Positions 33,261 to 42,181 are shown, numbered from the stretch's first letter. The stretch: DNA of 64,000 nucleotides from Clostridium sp. OM02-18AC (GCF_003481825.1 NZ_QULW01000002.1:178547-242546), one strand, 5' to 3'. Made by a program: numbers and translations. Notes: generated from the sequence alone by a model not told the origin.

Positions 33261-33317
33261 AGAAAGCATTGAGAATATTTCAAAATTTCTTGAAAGTACT
33301 CTCAGTGCTTTCTTTGA
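33261..33317 (+). terminator. Terminator after the secreted protein gene
   Basis: AGAAAGCATTGAGA pairs with TCTCAGTGCTTTCT (one mismatch), followed by T. Confidence 0.7.
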
Positions 33318-33337
33318 TAATATGAAAGGAGAAATAA

Positions 33338-33826
33338 ATGCAAAAAAAACAACTTTCTGTATTAGTACTAATTATTTTATGCTTTTTATTAGGATGTAAC
33401 AGAGAAACACCAAAAGATGAATCTCAACAAAATTATGAAGATGAATCTAATATTTCTAAAACAAATGGAGAAGAACTTGTAAATATAAACAGTGAATTGT
33501 TAGGTTCGACTCCTTTTGATATCCAAATCGATAAAACAGCATTGCAGACTAGAAAAGAAACAGAAACAGAAGTTACAATAAAGACAAATTTAACAGACTG
33601 GGGTTATACTGTTTCTTCTGAAAAAGGGAAAATATCTGATATAAATAAAAATTCATTCATATATATAGCACCTAAAGATGAGAGGGATGATACTATAAAA
33701 ATACAATTATCGGACTATGAAAATGGCATATCATATGAATATACAATTCCACTTATTTTTGCGGGAAACAATGAACATTCTTTAGATAAATTCAAGGAAA
33801 ATCTTTCAAGATTACCTAATAGTTAG
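33338..33826 (+). CDS. Lipoprotein of unknown function (IME-B1 cargo)
   Basis: A 162-residue protein with a type II signal peptide (MQKKQLSVLVLIILCFLLGC, lipobox LLGC, lipidated Cys20). An acidic linker precedes a beta-rich domain (TEVTIKTNLTDWGYTVSSEK). AAAGGAG precedes ATG. It should sit on the outer face of the cytoplasmic membrane. No family recognised. Surface lipoproteins on mobile elements can act in entry exclusion or immunity; that is only a possibility. Confidence 0.75.
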   Translation: MQKKQLSVLVLIILCFLLGCNRETPKDESQQNYEDESNISKTNGEELVNINSELLGSTPFDIQIDKTALQTRKETETEVTIKTNLTDWGYTVSSEKGKISDINKNSFIYIAPKDERDDTIKIQLSDYENGISYEYTIPLIFAGNNEHSLDKFKENLSRLPNS

Positions 33827-33907
33827 TAAAGAGTCGATAGACTAAAGTACCACCATCCTCTTTTATTTCAACTGAATATCCATCCCGCCGCACCGCAGCG
33901 GCACATG

Positions 33908-33945
33908 AAGCAGTAAATCCGAAAAAGATTTGCTGCTTTTTTTGC
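33908..33945 (+). terminator. Terminator after the lipoprotein gene
   Basis: AAGCAGTAAATC (33908-33919) pairs with GATTTGCTGCTT (33927-33938), then TTTTT. Confidence 0.75.
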
Positions 33946-33949
33946 GTCC

Positions 33950-34440
33950 ATTTTTGGCAAATTTCCAAAAGTTCCGTATTAGACAGTGAAACCAAAAAAG
34001 GCTGCCATTTTTTTCAGACAGCGGGCAAAACGCAGCTTCCGAAACGCCTTATTGTCGGGAAAGACCGAGCCGCCGGAAAAGTTCTTGCCGGAAAGTCCGT
34101 CCATTCTGCTCTTTTGTGGTTTGTAGGGAGTAAGGGAAAAACGCCAGCCCGCAGCCTTTTATAAAAAAAGCTGGTTATAGATTTTCTGAAAAAGTGGCAG
34201 TAGCAAGTGAACGGCAGGCCGGCAGTTTCTTAGAGCAAGATTCTACCGAGGTGCCAAAATTCGCTTATCGCTCATTTTGCCCCTGCGGGAATCTTGTTGG
34301 GGAGTGCCTTCCCCAAACCCTGCTTATGCGGCTTGCGCCGCTGAAAAACCCCTCAAAATATTTTTCGGATTTTTCAAAAACAGTTCCGCTTCACACCCTG
34401 TTTTTCTCCTATTAGTGAGAGGACACCACGCACAGAAAGG
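33950..34440. other. Gene-free region ahead of mobC, candidate oriT of IME-B1
   Basis: About 500 bases without a supported gene, directly before mobC and the relaxase gene, where MOBP elements keep oriT. It contains a perfect hairpin TTGGGGA/TCCCCAA (34297-34303, 34310-34316) and several GCC-rich dyads. The nick site cannot be named from sequence alone. Confidence 0.45.
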
Positions 34441-34453
34441 AGGTCAACCACCT

Positions 34454-34849
34454 ATGAAACGATACAACACGCCGCACCGCAGCCGGGTAGTCAAAACACG
34501 CATGACCGAGGAAGAATACGCCGAGTTTGCCCAGCGGCTTTCTGCTTACCACATGAGCCAAGCCGAGTTTATCCGGCAAGCCATAACCGGGGCAGCCATA
34601 CGCCCCATCATAACCGTTTCCCCCATCAATGACGAGCTGCTTGCCGCTGTCGGGAAGCTGACCGCCGAATACGGGAGGATCGGCGGCAACTTAAACCAGA
34701 TAGCCCGGACGCTGAACGAGTGGCACAGTCCCTATCCGCAGCTTGCCGGGGAGGTACGGGCGGCGGTTTCCGACCTTGCTGCCCTAAAGTTTGAAGTCTT
34801 GCAGAAAGTGGGTGACGCTGTTGGCAACATTCAAACATATCAGCTCTAA
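34454..34849 (+). CDS. mobC: MobC-like relaxosome accessory protein
   Basis: A 131-residue protein starting at ATG 34454 (AAGGAGG 11-14 bases upstream). A ribbon-helix-helix DNA-binding part, KTRMTEEEYAEFAQRLSAY then MSQAEFIRQAIT, precedes the MobC block GRIGGNLNQIARTLNE. MobC proteins bind oriT and help strand opening for MOBP relaxases. It overlaps the relaxase gene by about 29 bases. Confidence 0.88.
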   Translation: MKRYNTPHRSRVVKTRMTEEEYAEFAQRLSAYHMSQAEFIRQAITGAAIRPIITVSPINDELLAAVGKLTAEYGRIGGNLNQIARTLNEWHSPYPQLAGEVRAAVSDLAALKFEVLQKVGDAVGNIQTYQL

Positions 34850-36446
34850 AAACGCCGACTATGGCGCAGCGGAAGCCTATCTCACATTTGAGCATGACGA
34901 GTTTACCATGAAAGCCACCCTTGATGAAAACGGGCGGCTGATACCGAGGGAGGATTACCGCATTTCTTCCCTCAACTGCGGGGGCGAGGATTTCGCTGTT
35001 GCCTGTATGCGAGCCAATCTCCGCTATGAGAAAAACCAAAAACGGGAAGATGTGAAAAGCCACCACTATATCATCAGCTTTGACCCACGGGACGGGACAG
35101 ACAACGGCTTGACCGTAGACCGGGCGCAGGAGCTGGGCGAGCAGTTCTGCAAGGAGCATTTCCCCGGACACCAAGCCCTAATCTGCACCCACCCGGACGG
35201 GCATAACCACAGCGGGAATATCCATGTGCATATCGTCATCAACTCCCTGCGGATTTACGAAGTCCCGCTTCTGCCCTACATGGACAGACCAGCCGACACG
35301 CTGGAGGGCTGCAAGCACCGCTGCACCAACGCCGCTATGGAATATTTCAAGAGCGAAGTCATGGAAATGTGCCACCGGGAGGGGCTTTACCAAATCGACC
35401 TCTTGAACGGCAGCAAGGAACGGATAACCGAACGGGAATACTGGGCGGCAAAGAAAGGGCAGCTTGCCCTTGACAAAGAGAACGCCGCCAGAGAAGCCGC
35501 CGGACAGCCGACCAAGCCCACCAAGTTTGAAACGGACAAGGCGAAGCTGCGCCGGACGATACGGCAGGCACTTTCCCAAGCTGGCAGCTTTGACGAGTTT
35601 TCTTCCCTTTTGCTGCGGGAGGGTGTGACCGTCAAGGAGAGCCGGGGGCGGCTTTCCTACCTCACGCCGGACAGGACAAAGCCTATCACAGCCCGAAAGC
35701 TGGGGGACGATTTTGACAAGGCTGCTGTCCTTGCCCTGCTCACGCAGAACGCCCACAGAGCTGCCGAACAGACCAAAGCCATACCCGAATACCCTGCCGC
35801 AGTTAAAAAGCCGTTACAAGGGGAAAAAGCTGCAAAAACCACCCCGGCAGACAACACCTTGCAGCGCATGGTTGACCGGGAAGCCAAGCGAGCCGAGGGC
35901 AAGGGCGTGGGCTATGACCGCTGGGCGGCAAAGCACAACCTAAAGCAAATGGCAGCTACCGTTACCGCCTATCAGCAGTACGGCTTTTCCTCCCCGGAGG
36001 AACTGGACGAAGCCTGTTCTGCCGCCTATGCCGCCATGCAGGAAAGCCTTGCGTGGTTGAAGCAGGTGGAAAAGACGCTGAACGGGAAAAAGGAGCTGCA
36101 ACGGCAGGTGCTTGCCTATTCCAAGACCCGCCCTGTCCGGGACGGGCTGAAACAGCAGAAAAACGCCAAAGCAAAAGCAGCCTACCGTCAGAAGCATGAA
36201 AGTGACTTTATCATAGCAGACGCAGCCGCCCGCTATTTCAGGGAGAACGGCATTTCCAAGCTGCCGAGCTATAAATCCCTGCAAGCAGAGATTGAAAGCC
36301 TTATCAAAGAGAAAAACAGCGGCTACAACGATTACCGGGCAAAACGGGAGGAGTACCGCCGCTTGCAGACTGTCAAGGGCAATATCGACCAGATTTTACG
36401 CCGGAGCGAGCCGCAGCGCAGAAAGGAGCAGAGCCATGAACGGTAA
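34821..36446 (+). CDS. mobA: MOBP-family relaxase (IME-B1)
   Basis: A relaxase of about 541 residues. ATFKHISSKNADYGAAEAYL is the usual N-terminus, so TTG 34821 is preferred over ATG 34791. The histidine motif HNHSGNIHVHIVINS lies near 129-143 and the catalytic tyrosine is probably in the N-terminal 30 residues. The C-terminal half is coiled coil. It nicks oriT and leads the strand through a host ICE's conjugation pore. It needs a helper VirD4, which is interesting since the local virD4 is split. Confidence 0.9.
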   Translation: MATFKHISSKNADYGAAEAYLTFEHDEFTMKATLDENGRLIPREDYRISSLNCGGEDFAVACMRANLRYEKNQKREDVKSHHYIISFDPRDGTDNGLTVDRAQELGEQFCKEHFPGHQALICTHPDGHNHSGNIHVHIVINSLRIYEVPLLPYMDRPADTLEGCKHRCTNAAMEYFKSEVMEMCHREGLYQIDLLNGSKERITEREYWAAKKGQLALDKENAAREAAGQPTKPTKFETDKAKLRRTIRQALSQAGSFDEFSSLLLREGVTVKESRGRLSYLTPDRTKPITARKLGDDFDKAAVLALLTQNAHRAAEQTKAIPEYPAAVKKPLQGEKAAKTTPADNTLQRMVDREAKRAEGKGVGYDRWAAKHNLKQMAATVTAYQQYGFSSPEELDEACSAAYAAMQESLAWLKQVEKTLNGKKELQRQVLAYSKTRPVRDGLKQQKNAKAKAAYRQKHESDFIIADAAARYFRENGISKLPSYKSLQAEIESLIKEKNSGYNDYRAKREEYRRLQTVKGNIDQILRRSEPQRRKEQSHER

Positions 36447-36822
36447 TATCCCCCGCATGGACTACCGCCAGTACCGGGCAGCCCGCCGCCTTGTGCATGA
36501 GTGCTGCAACTATGACAGCGGGAACTGCCTGCTGTTGGAGGACGGCGAGCCTTGCGTGTGTGTACAGAGTATCAGCTATTCGCTGCTCTGCCGCTGGTTT
36601 ACCGCCGCTGTCCTGCCCCTTGATGAAGCACTGGAAGCCGCCCTCTTGCGCCGGGGAAGCCGGAAACGCTGCGCTGTCTGCGGGGCGTTCTTCTTCCCAA
36701 AATCCAACCGGGGGAAATACTGCCCGGACTGCGCCGGACGCATGAAGCGGATAAACGCCGCCAAACGGAAGCGGAAACAAAGGGAGAAATGTCACGCTTT
36801 AGGGCATTTCAAACCCGCATAA
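36436..36822 (+). CDS. Cysteine-rich VLP domain protein
   Basis: A 128-residue protein of the Cys_rich_VLP family. It has RLVHECCNYDSGNCLLLEDG, CVCVQSIS and a C-terminal zinc knuckle CAVCGAFFFPKSNRGKYCPDC, then a basic tail. It starts at ATG 36436, overlapping the relaxase stop by 11 bases. It is common in Clostridia IMEs; probably a nucleic-acid-binding zinc protein, role unknown. Confidence 0.8.
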   Translation: MNGNIPRMDYRQYRAARRLVHECCNYDSGNCLLLEDGEPCVCVQSISYSLLCRWFTAAVLPLDEALEAALLRRGSRKRCAVCGAFFFPKSNRGKYCPDCAGRMKRINAAKRKRKQREKCHALGHFKPA

Positions 36823-36931
36823 ATCAAGGCTTTTTTGGAGGGTGTCAAAGGGTGCGTGATACATTTATCCTTTTCCCTTAAAAACGCCCCCTAAAAGCGT
36901 AACAGAACCCACAGACAGACACCACAAGGAG

Positions 36932-37693
36932 GTGAACCCTATCGCTGATTATATGACCGCAGGAACGGAGCTGCCCGCTTACCTGCCTTACCCCCGTTTC
37001 CTGCTGGAAACAGACCTATCCCACACCGCAAGAGAGTTATATGCGCTGCTGTTAGACCGTTCCACCCTTTCGCAGAAGAACGGCTGGCAGGACAGCGAGG
37101 GACGGACATACATTGTCTACCCCATAGCAGAGATAGCGGAAATGCTGGATAAAGGCTGCACCACCATAAAGGGCGCACTGAACGAACTGGACGCTGCCGG
37201 GCTGCTGGAACGCAGACGGACGGGCTTTTCTGCCGCCAACCGTCTGTATGTGAAAGTGCCGCCTATCCCAGTGGTACAGTTTTCCGACCAACTGACGGAC
37301 GGAAAACCGCCCCTCATAAGGGCGGGAAACCGACCAACTGACAGCCGGAAAACTGACCTTATGACGGTCGGAAAACCGTCCCCTAACCAAACTAATATAA
37401 ACAACCTAATAGAGAGCCAAACAAAAGGAGCGAGTGAGGGGCAGCCCCCCGCCGCTTATGGCAGATATAAAAATGTATTTCTTTCTGACACAGAACTTTT
37501 GGAGCTGGAACAGGACTTCCCCGGCAAGTGGGAGTATTACCTTGACCGCCTTTCCTGCCACATCGCTTCCACCGGGAAGCAGTACCAGAGCCATGCAGCC
37601 ACCATTTACAAGTGGGCGCAGGAGGACGCTGCCAAAGAGAAGCCAAAGAAAGGCATACCGGACTATTCATTCAAGGAGGGAGAAAGCCTATGA
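36932..37693 (+). CDS. RepA_N-type replication initiator of IME-B1
   Basis: A protein of about 253 residues. Its N-terminal winged-helix domain (LPYPRFLLETDLSHTARELY, AEMLDKGCTTIKGALNELD) matches the initiator fold of the ICE protein at 14391; a Pro/Thr-rich linker and helical C-terminus follow. The GTG at 36932 overlaps its own AAGGAGG, so ATG 36953 or another codon may be the true start. The DnaC-like loader gene overlaps its stop. Together they would start replication of the excised circle. Confidence 0.78.
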   Translation: MNPIADYMTAGTELPAYLPYPRFLLETDLSHTARELYALLLDRSTLSQKNGWQDSEGRTYIVYPIAEIAEMLDKGCTTIKGALNELDAAGLLERRRTGFSAANRLYVKVPPIPVVQFSDQLTDGKPPLIRAGNRPTDSRKTDLMTVGKPSPNQTNINNLIESQTKGASEGQPPAAYGRYKNVFLSDTELLELEQDFPGKWEYYLDRLSCHIASTGKQYQSHAATIYKWAQEDAAKEKPKKGIPDYSFKEGESL

Positions 37694-38544
37694 CCGATAC
37701 AATCCACAACACCATACTGCCTATGACCGACACCACAGCCGAGCCGGAGGATTACACCGGGGAGGACGGGCTTTTATACTGCGGCAAATGCCGGAAACCC
37801 AAAGAAGCCTATTTCCCGGAGGGCAAGACCTTTTTCGGGCGTGACCGCCACCCGTCAGAGTGCGACTGCCAGCGGGCAGCCCGTAAGGAACGGGAAGCCG
37901 CCGAGAAGCGGCGCAGCCACCTTGAAACGGTGGAACGGCTGAAACGGCAGGGCTTTACAGACAAGACCATGCAGGACTGGACATTTGCCAACGATAACGG
38001 CAGCTGCCCGCAGATGAAGAACGCCGCCGGATATGTGGCACGCTGGGAACAGATAAAGGACGGGAACTACGGGCTGCTCTTGTGGGGCAGGGTAGGCACT
38101 GGGAAAAGCTATTTTGCCGGGTGTATTGCAAACGCCCTCATGGAGCAGGAAGTCCCGGTGTGCATGACAAACTTTGCAGCAATATTAAACGACCTTGCCG
38201 CCAGCTTTGCGGGCAGGAACGAATATATTTCCCGCCTTTGCAGCTTCCCCCTGCTCATCATTGACGATTTTGGAATGGAGCGTGGCACAGAATACGGTCT
38301 GGAACAGGTCTACAATGTGATTGACAGCCGCTACCGGAGCAGGAAGCCGCTGATTGTGACGACCAACCTCACGCTGGAGGAATTGCAGCACCCGGAGGAC
38401 ACCGCCCACGCCCGGATTTATGACCGCCTGCTTGAAATGTGTTCCCCTCTCTGCTTTACCGGGGAGAATTTGAGGAAAGCCGCCGCACAGGGAAAAATGG
38501 AACAGCTGAAACGGCTGCTTGCCGGAAAGGAGATTTGCCTATGA
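37690..38544 (+). CDS. DnaC/IstB-like helicase-loader ATPase
   Basis: A 284-residue AAA+ ATPase. An N-terminal zinc-binding part (LLYCGKCRKP...CDCQRAARKE, about 28-65) is followed by Walker A WGRVGTGKSYFAG (about 133-145) and Walker B LLIIDDFGMERG (about 192). It loads the replicative helicase, probably with the initiator encoded just upstream (ATGA overlap). Complete. Confidence 0.88.
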   Translation: MTDTIHNTILPMTDTTAEPEDYTGEDGLLYCGKCRKPKEAYFPEGKTFFGRDRHPSECDCQRAARKEREAAEKRRSHLETVERLKRQGFTDKTMQDWTFANDNGSCPQMKNAAGYVARWEQIKDGNYGLLLWGRVGTGKSYFAGCIANALMEQEVPVCMTNFAAILNDLAASFAGRNEYISRLCSFPLLIIDDFGMERGTEYGLEQVYNVIDSRYRSRKPLIVTTNLTLEELQHPEDTAHARIYDRLLEMCSPLCFTGENLRKAAAQGKMEQLKRLLAGKEICL

Positions 38545-38735
38545 CCGACACCCAGAGAAACAAACGCCCTGCCCGCCGCCCGGACTGCGTGACCGAAACG
38601 AGGATAGGCAACACAATCCTTGTGGTGTCTGGCTTTTTCAAGGAGGGGGCGACCGACACCGCCGCTGACAAGATGATGAAAGTGCTGGAAGCAGAAGCCG
38701 CCGCCGGATATTTGACCTGTGATAAGCCTGATTGA
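38541..38735 (+). CDS. tnpW: TnpW-like small protein
   Basis: A 64-residue protein (MTDTQRNKRPARRPDCVTET, then GNTILVVSGFFKEGATDTAA). Overlaps the previous stop (ATGA). It corresponds to the TnpW-type small protein before the recombinase in Tn4451-like elements. The VSGFFKEGATDTAADKMMK block is typical. Role unknown. Confidence 0.75.
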   Translation: MTDTQRNKRPARRPDCVTETRIGNTILVVSGFFKEGATDTAADKMMKVLEAEAAAGYLTCDKPD

Positions 38736-38793
38736 AAAACCGTCATTTTTACCGACCGTAAAGAAGCAGATTTGACGCTTTTGCCGCTATACA

Positions 38794-38846
38794 GACAGCC
38801 GCCCCATGTGGTACAATCAAGGTACGGAATAGTGGGGCTGGCTGTC
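38794..38846 (+). promoter_or_regulatory. Recombinase promoter within a dyad (IME-B1)
   Basis: GACAGCCGCCCCA (38794-38806) pairs with TGGGGCTGGCTGTC (38833-38846), one bulge, around TACAAT (38812-38817). The same layout occurs in IME-A. No matching -35. Confidence 0.5.
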
Positions 38847-38862
38847 GGAAACGGAGGAATTT

Positions 38863-40488
38863 ATGTTAAGACAGACCACCCAGCAACTCATTACCGCCCT
38901 TTACCCAAGACTGTCCCATGAGGACGAGCTGCAAGGCGAGAGCAATTCCATTTCCAACCAAAAGAGGATTTTGGAAACCTATGCCAAACAGAATGGATTT
39001 TCTAATCTGCGCTGGTACACCGACGACGGTTATTCCGGTGCGAACTTTCAAAGACCCGGATTTCAAGCCATGCTTGCAGACATTGAAGCAGGGAAAGTCG
39101 GGACAGTTATCGTCAAGGATATGTCGAGGTTAGGGCGAAACTACTTACAGGTGGGAATGTACACAGAAATGATTTTCCCACAGAAAGGTGTCCGCTTCAT
39201 CGCTATCAATGACGGAGTGGACAGCGCACAGGGGGAAAATGATTTTGCCCCGCTGCGGAACATTTTTAACGAATGGCTGGTGAGAGATACGAGCAAGAAA
39301 ATCAAGGCAGTAAAACGCTCTAAGGGCATGAGCGGAAAGCCCATCACAAGCAAGCCCGTCTATGGCTACCTCATGGACGAGGACGAAAACTTTATCATTG
39401 ACGAGGAAGCCGCCCCGGTGGTACGGCAGATTTACAGCCTTTGCCTTGCCGGGAACGGTCCGACCAAGATAGCCCGTATGCTGACCGAGCAGCAAATCCC
39501 CACGCCGGGGACGCTGGAATACCGCAGGACGGGCAGCACCCGCCGCTACCACCCCGGCTATGAGTGCAAGTGGGCGACCAATACCGTGGTTCATCTGCTG
39601 GAAAACCGGGAATATACGGGCTGTCTGGTAAACTTTAAGACCGAGAAGCCGTCCTACAAGCTGAAACACAGCATAGAAAATCCCCCGGAAAAGCAGGCGG
39701 TTTTTGAGAACCACCATGAGCCTATCATTGACCGGGAAACGTGGGAACGGGTGCAGGAGTTACGCAAGCAGCGCAAACGCCCCAACCGTTATGACGAAGT
39801 GGGCTTGTTCTCCGGCATACTCTTTTGTGCCGACTGCGGCAGCGTCATGTACCAGCAGCGATACCAGACGGACAAGCGCAAGCAGGACTGTTATATCTGC
39901 GGAAGCTACAAGAAACGCACCGCCGACTGCACAGCGCACTTTATCCGCACTGACCTCTTGACCGCTGGCGTACTCTCCAATCTGCGGAAAGTTACCAGCT
40001 ATGCGGCAAAGCATGAAGCCCGGTTTATGAAGCTTTTAATCGAGCAGAATGAGGACGGGGACAGACGCAGGAACGCCGCCAAGAAAAAGGAGCTGGAAGC
40101 CGCCGAGAAACGCATAGCCGAGTTATCTGCTATCTTCAAGCGGCTGTATGAGGACAGCGTAACCGGGCGCATATCGGACGAGCGTTTCACAGAGCTGTCG
40201 GCAGACTATGAAGCCGAGCAGAAAGAACTGAAAGAACGTGCCGCCAGACTGCGGGAAGAACTTTCCAAAGCGCAGGAAGCCACCGCAAACGCTGAAAAGT
40301 TTATGAATGTGGTACGCAGGCACACTACCATTGAAGAACTTACCCCTACTCTGCTGCGGGAGTTTGTGGAGAAAATCGTTGTCCATGAAAGCGTTGCCCT
40401 TGACGGGAAACGCCGGGGCAAGTTACGCAGACAGGAAATCGAAATCTATTATTCTTTTGTCGGCAAGGTAGAACTGCCCGACACCTAA
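38863..40488 (+). CDS. Large serine recombinase of IME-B1
   Basis: A 541-residue serine recombinase. TALYPRLS carries nucleophile S18, and DMSRLGRNYLQVG follows near 88. The recombinase domain, zinc ribbon (CADCGSVMYQ...CYICGSYKK, about 325-350), long coiled coil and DUF4368-like tail (EIEIYYSFVGKVELP) are all present. GGAGG 7 bases before ATG. It should catalyse excision at GCAAA within maff2. It is clearly related to, but distinct from, the recombinases of IME-A and B2. Confidence 0.95.
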   Translation: MLRQTTQQLITALYPRLSHEDELQGESNSISNQKRILETYAKQNGFSNLRWYTDDGYSGANFQRPGFQAMLADIEAGKVGTVIVKDMSRLGRNYLQVGMYTEMIFPQKGVRFIAINDGVDSAQGENDFAPLRNIFNEWLVRDTSKKIKAVKRSKGMSGKPITSKPVYGYLMDEDENFIIDEEAAPVVRQIYSLCLAGNGPTKIARMLTEQQIPTPGTLEYRRTGSTRRYHPGYECKWATNTVVHLLENREYTGCLVNFKTEKPSYKLKHSIENPPEKQAVFENHHEPIIDRETWERVQELRKQRKRPNRYDEVGLFSGILFCADCGSVMYQQRYQTDKRKQDCYICGSYKKRTADCTAHFIRTDLLTAGVLSNLRKVTSYAAKHEARFMKLLIEQNEDGDRRRNAAKKKELEAAEKRIAELSAIFKRLYEDSVTGRISDERFTELSADYEAEQKELKERAARLREELSKAQEATANAEKFMNVVRRHTTIEELTPTLLREFVEKIVVHESVALDGKRRGKLRRQEIEIYYSFVGKVELPDT

Positions 40489-40496
40489 CCGCCCGA

Positions 40497-40527
40497 CCTA
40501 TCCGACATACCTCATGTGCCGGATAGG
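40497..40527 (+). terminator. Hairpin after the IME-B1 recombinase
   Basis: CCTATCCG (40497-40504) pairs with CGGATAGG (40520-40527); a T-run follows 10 bases later. Terminator or end-structure. Confidence 0.6.
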
Positions 40528-40573
40528 AACGGCAAAATTTTTTACACTTCTATTACTTCTTTATCACACATAA

Positions 40574-40606
40574 GCAAAGTCCCAGGGCATGAAGCAGCTC
40601 ATGGCT
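40574..40606 (+). pseudogene. maff2 gene, 33-base middle piece
   Basis: The bases encode A-KSQGMKQLMA, the middle of Maff2-type proteins, stranded between IME-B1 and IME-B2. The left edge is GCAAA (IME-B1 repeat). The right edge is the 21-base block GGCATGAAGCAGCTCATGGCT (40586-40606), repeated at 50997-51017 with two differences. Confidence 0.92.
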
Positions 40607-40677
40607 AATTAGATGTAATAAAAGCGGAGAAAGGAAAAGCACAATCCAGACGGAACCGGCGGTGTAGTCAAGAAATA

Positions 40678-40706
40678 TTGTGGAAACGCAAGATTTCTGC
40701 TATAAT
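40678..40706 (+). promoter_or_regulatory. Promoter of the small HTH gene
   Basis: TTGTGG (40678-40683), 17-bp spacer, perfect TATAAT (40701-40706). Confidence 0.65.
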
Positions 40707-40748
40707 GGGTATAAAACACTTGACGATGGAAAGAAAGGCGGGAAGCCT

Positions 40749-40958
40749 ATGCACATTAGTTATCAGCCACTATGGAACACACTGAAAGAGCGTGGCATGA
40801 GGAAAGAGGATTTGCGGCTTGCCGCCGGTCTTACCACAAATATGATTGCCAACATGGGCAAGGGAAAGAATATCAGCATGGAAACGCTGGTTCGCATTTG
40901 TGAAGCCTTGAATTGTGGTATTATGAATGTGATTAAATTAGAACAGGACAATATCTAA
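40749..40958 (+). CDS. Small XRE-type regulator
   Basis: A 69-residue Cro/C1-like helix-turn-helix protein (MRKEDLRLAAGLTTNMIANM, then NISMETLVRICEALNCGIMN). It comprises little more than the DNA-binding domain. GGCGGG-type ribosome site before ATG 40749. It is the first gene of IME-B2 and may control the exported cargo that follows at 41180. Confidence 0.8.
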   Translation: MHISYQPLWNTLKERGMRKEDLRLAAGLTTNMIANMGKGKNISMETLVRICEALNCGIMNVIKLEQDNI

Positions 40959-41179
40959 AGCGATATAATTTTATATTTGATTCGATTTGCACAAAATTTA
41001 AATTTTAATGGTGTATATTTTCTATTGCACCCAATGTAAATAAGTGCTATCATAAAATAAAACAAGTACATTTGAAACATTTTATGATTTGAGAGTGTGC
41101 TTGCAGGTTAGTAGCATATTGCCAATAACTGAATACAAAAAATGTAGGTTCTGGTCATTTTAGAAAGGAGTATTGTTTA

Positions 41180-41707
41180 TGAAAAAAATTTAGTAAAAGA
41201 TTGTTTACCTCGTTGGTAGCGTTTTGTATGCTTTTTTCTGTGAGTGCGGTTCCTGCTTTTGCAGCGGAAACAACAACGGAAATAACGGATACTCAACAGC
41301 CGGTAGTCATTGGAGAATATGACGGATACTTAACCGATGTTATGATTTCCGATGGTGTCACCAAAAGAGCAGTCGCTAATGTTCGTATTAACTCTTATGC
41401 AACTTATGATGAGGATGATGGGATTCAAGTTCATGTGAAGTTGTATGTACCGTGGTATGAATCTCCAAAACCGGAGTTCACTGGTATGACTGGTACAGTT
41501 AATGTGCTTATGAACAAAAAATCCACCAATACGGCATTTGCAGAATTAGCCGACGGTGAAGAAACAATCGAAACTGATGTGGATACTGGAAGAACAGGTA
41601 ATAGCGGAGATAAGGGAACGGTTTCTGTTTCTGGTGTTGCTACCGCTAATAATGCCTTGGCAGGCGGTGGAGCTTTCGCTATTTCTTACCCTGTGACACT
41701 TCCCTAA
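41180..41707 (+). pseudogene. Exported protein gene with +1 poly-A frameshift in the signal peptide
   Basis: AGGAG then ATG 41180 opens a frame that stops at once: ATG AAA AAA ATT TAG. Removing one A of the seven (41182-41188) gives a classic signal peptide: MKKFSKRLFTSLVAF, then CMLFSVSAVPAFAAE. The rest stays open to 41707, about 174 residues, with a beta-rich mature part (VVIGEYDGYLTDVMISDGVT). It is either off by slippage (phase variation), rescued by slippage in RNA, mutated, or misread in sequencing. TTG 41201 could start a leaderless-looking version but lacks a ribosome site. Confidence 0.75.
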
Positions 41708-41750
41708 TTAAATGCAAAACAGTTGTGAATTAAGGTTGGTAATAGGTAAA

Positions 41751-42176
41751 ATGAAACGGTTATTGGCAATATGCGTATGTTTTTTTATGTGTGTAGGCTT
41801 ATGTTCGTGTGATTCTTCCCAAACTCGGTCGGTATCATCATATAACTGGTCTTTAGAATTTATTACTGATTTAGATGGTAATATGTTATTCTCAGGTTCA
41901 GTGCATGATGACATACCAGTATTGGATTTGACATTGAGTTTTGAAGAAAAAAGTTTTATCTTAACAGATAACACTCATAAACAAGAATGGACAGGTACAT
42001 ATTCGCTTGAAAAGATTGACAATTCTTCTTCGAAACTCGGATTAACTTTTGAAAATTTAGAGGAGCCTGTTACAGGCGTATATGGAACAAGAGTTTATTC
42101 TGATGATTCAGAAAGCGCAACAATTACATTACAAACTGATGAAAATATCCTGTCTTTTGTTGGAGAAGATTCATAA
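41751..42176 (+). CDS. Lipoprotein of unknown function (IME-B2 cargo)
   Basis: A 141-residue protein with a type II signal peptide (MKRLLAICVCFFMCVGLCSC; lipobox ending at Cys20) and a beta-rich domain (WSLEFITDLDGNMLFSGSVH, KQEWTGTYSLEKID). The frame is open 13 codons further upstream, but the signal peptide argues for ATG 41751. It lies 43 bases after the exported protein gene, so probably one operon. IME-B1 has a similar pair of secreted protein and lipoprotein, unrelated in sequence as far as I can see. Confidence 0.72.
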   Translation: MKRLLAICVCFFMCVGLCSCDSSQTRSVSSYNWSLEFITDLDGNMLFSGSVHDDIPVLDLTLSFEEKSFILTDNTHKQEWTGTYSLEKIDNSSSKLGLTFENLEEPVTGVYGTRVYSDDSESATITLQTDENILSFVGEDS

Positions 42177-42181
42177 ATAAA

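Larger units (their letters stand above)
32739..40578. mobile_element. IME-B1, integrative mobilisable element inside maff2
   Basis: GCAAA is present at both edges (32734-32738, 40574-40578), and removing 7840 bases rejoins maff2 in frame. Contents: exported cargo, MobC, MOBP relaxase, a Cys-rich VLP protein, RepA-like, DnaC-like, TnpW-like and a serine recombinase. The recombinase lies 90 bases from the right edge, as usual for such elements. Confidence 0.85.

Noticed and set aside
34277..34453. Upstream extension of MobC
   Set aside because: The extra 59 codons cross the probable oriT and the real start at 34454 has AAGGAGG upstream.
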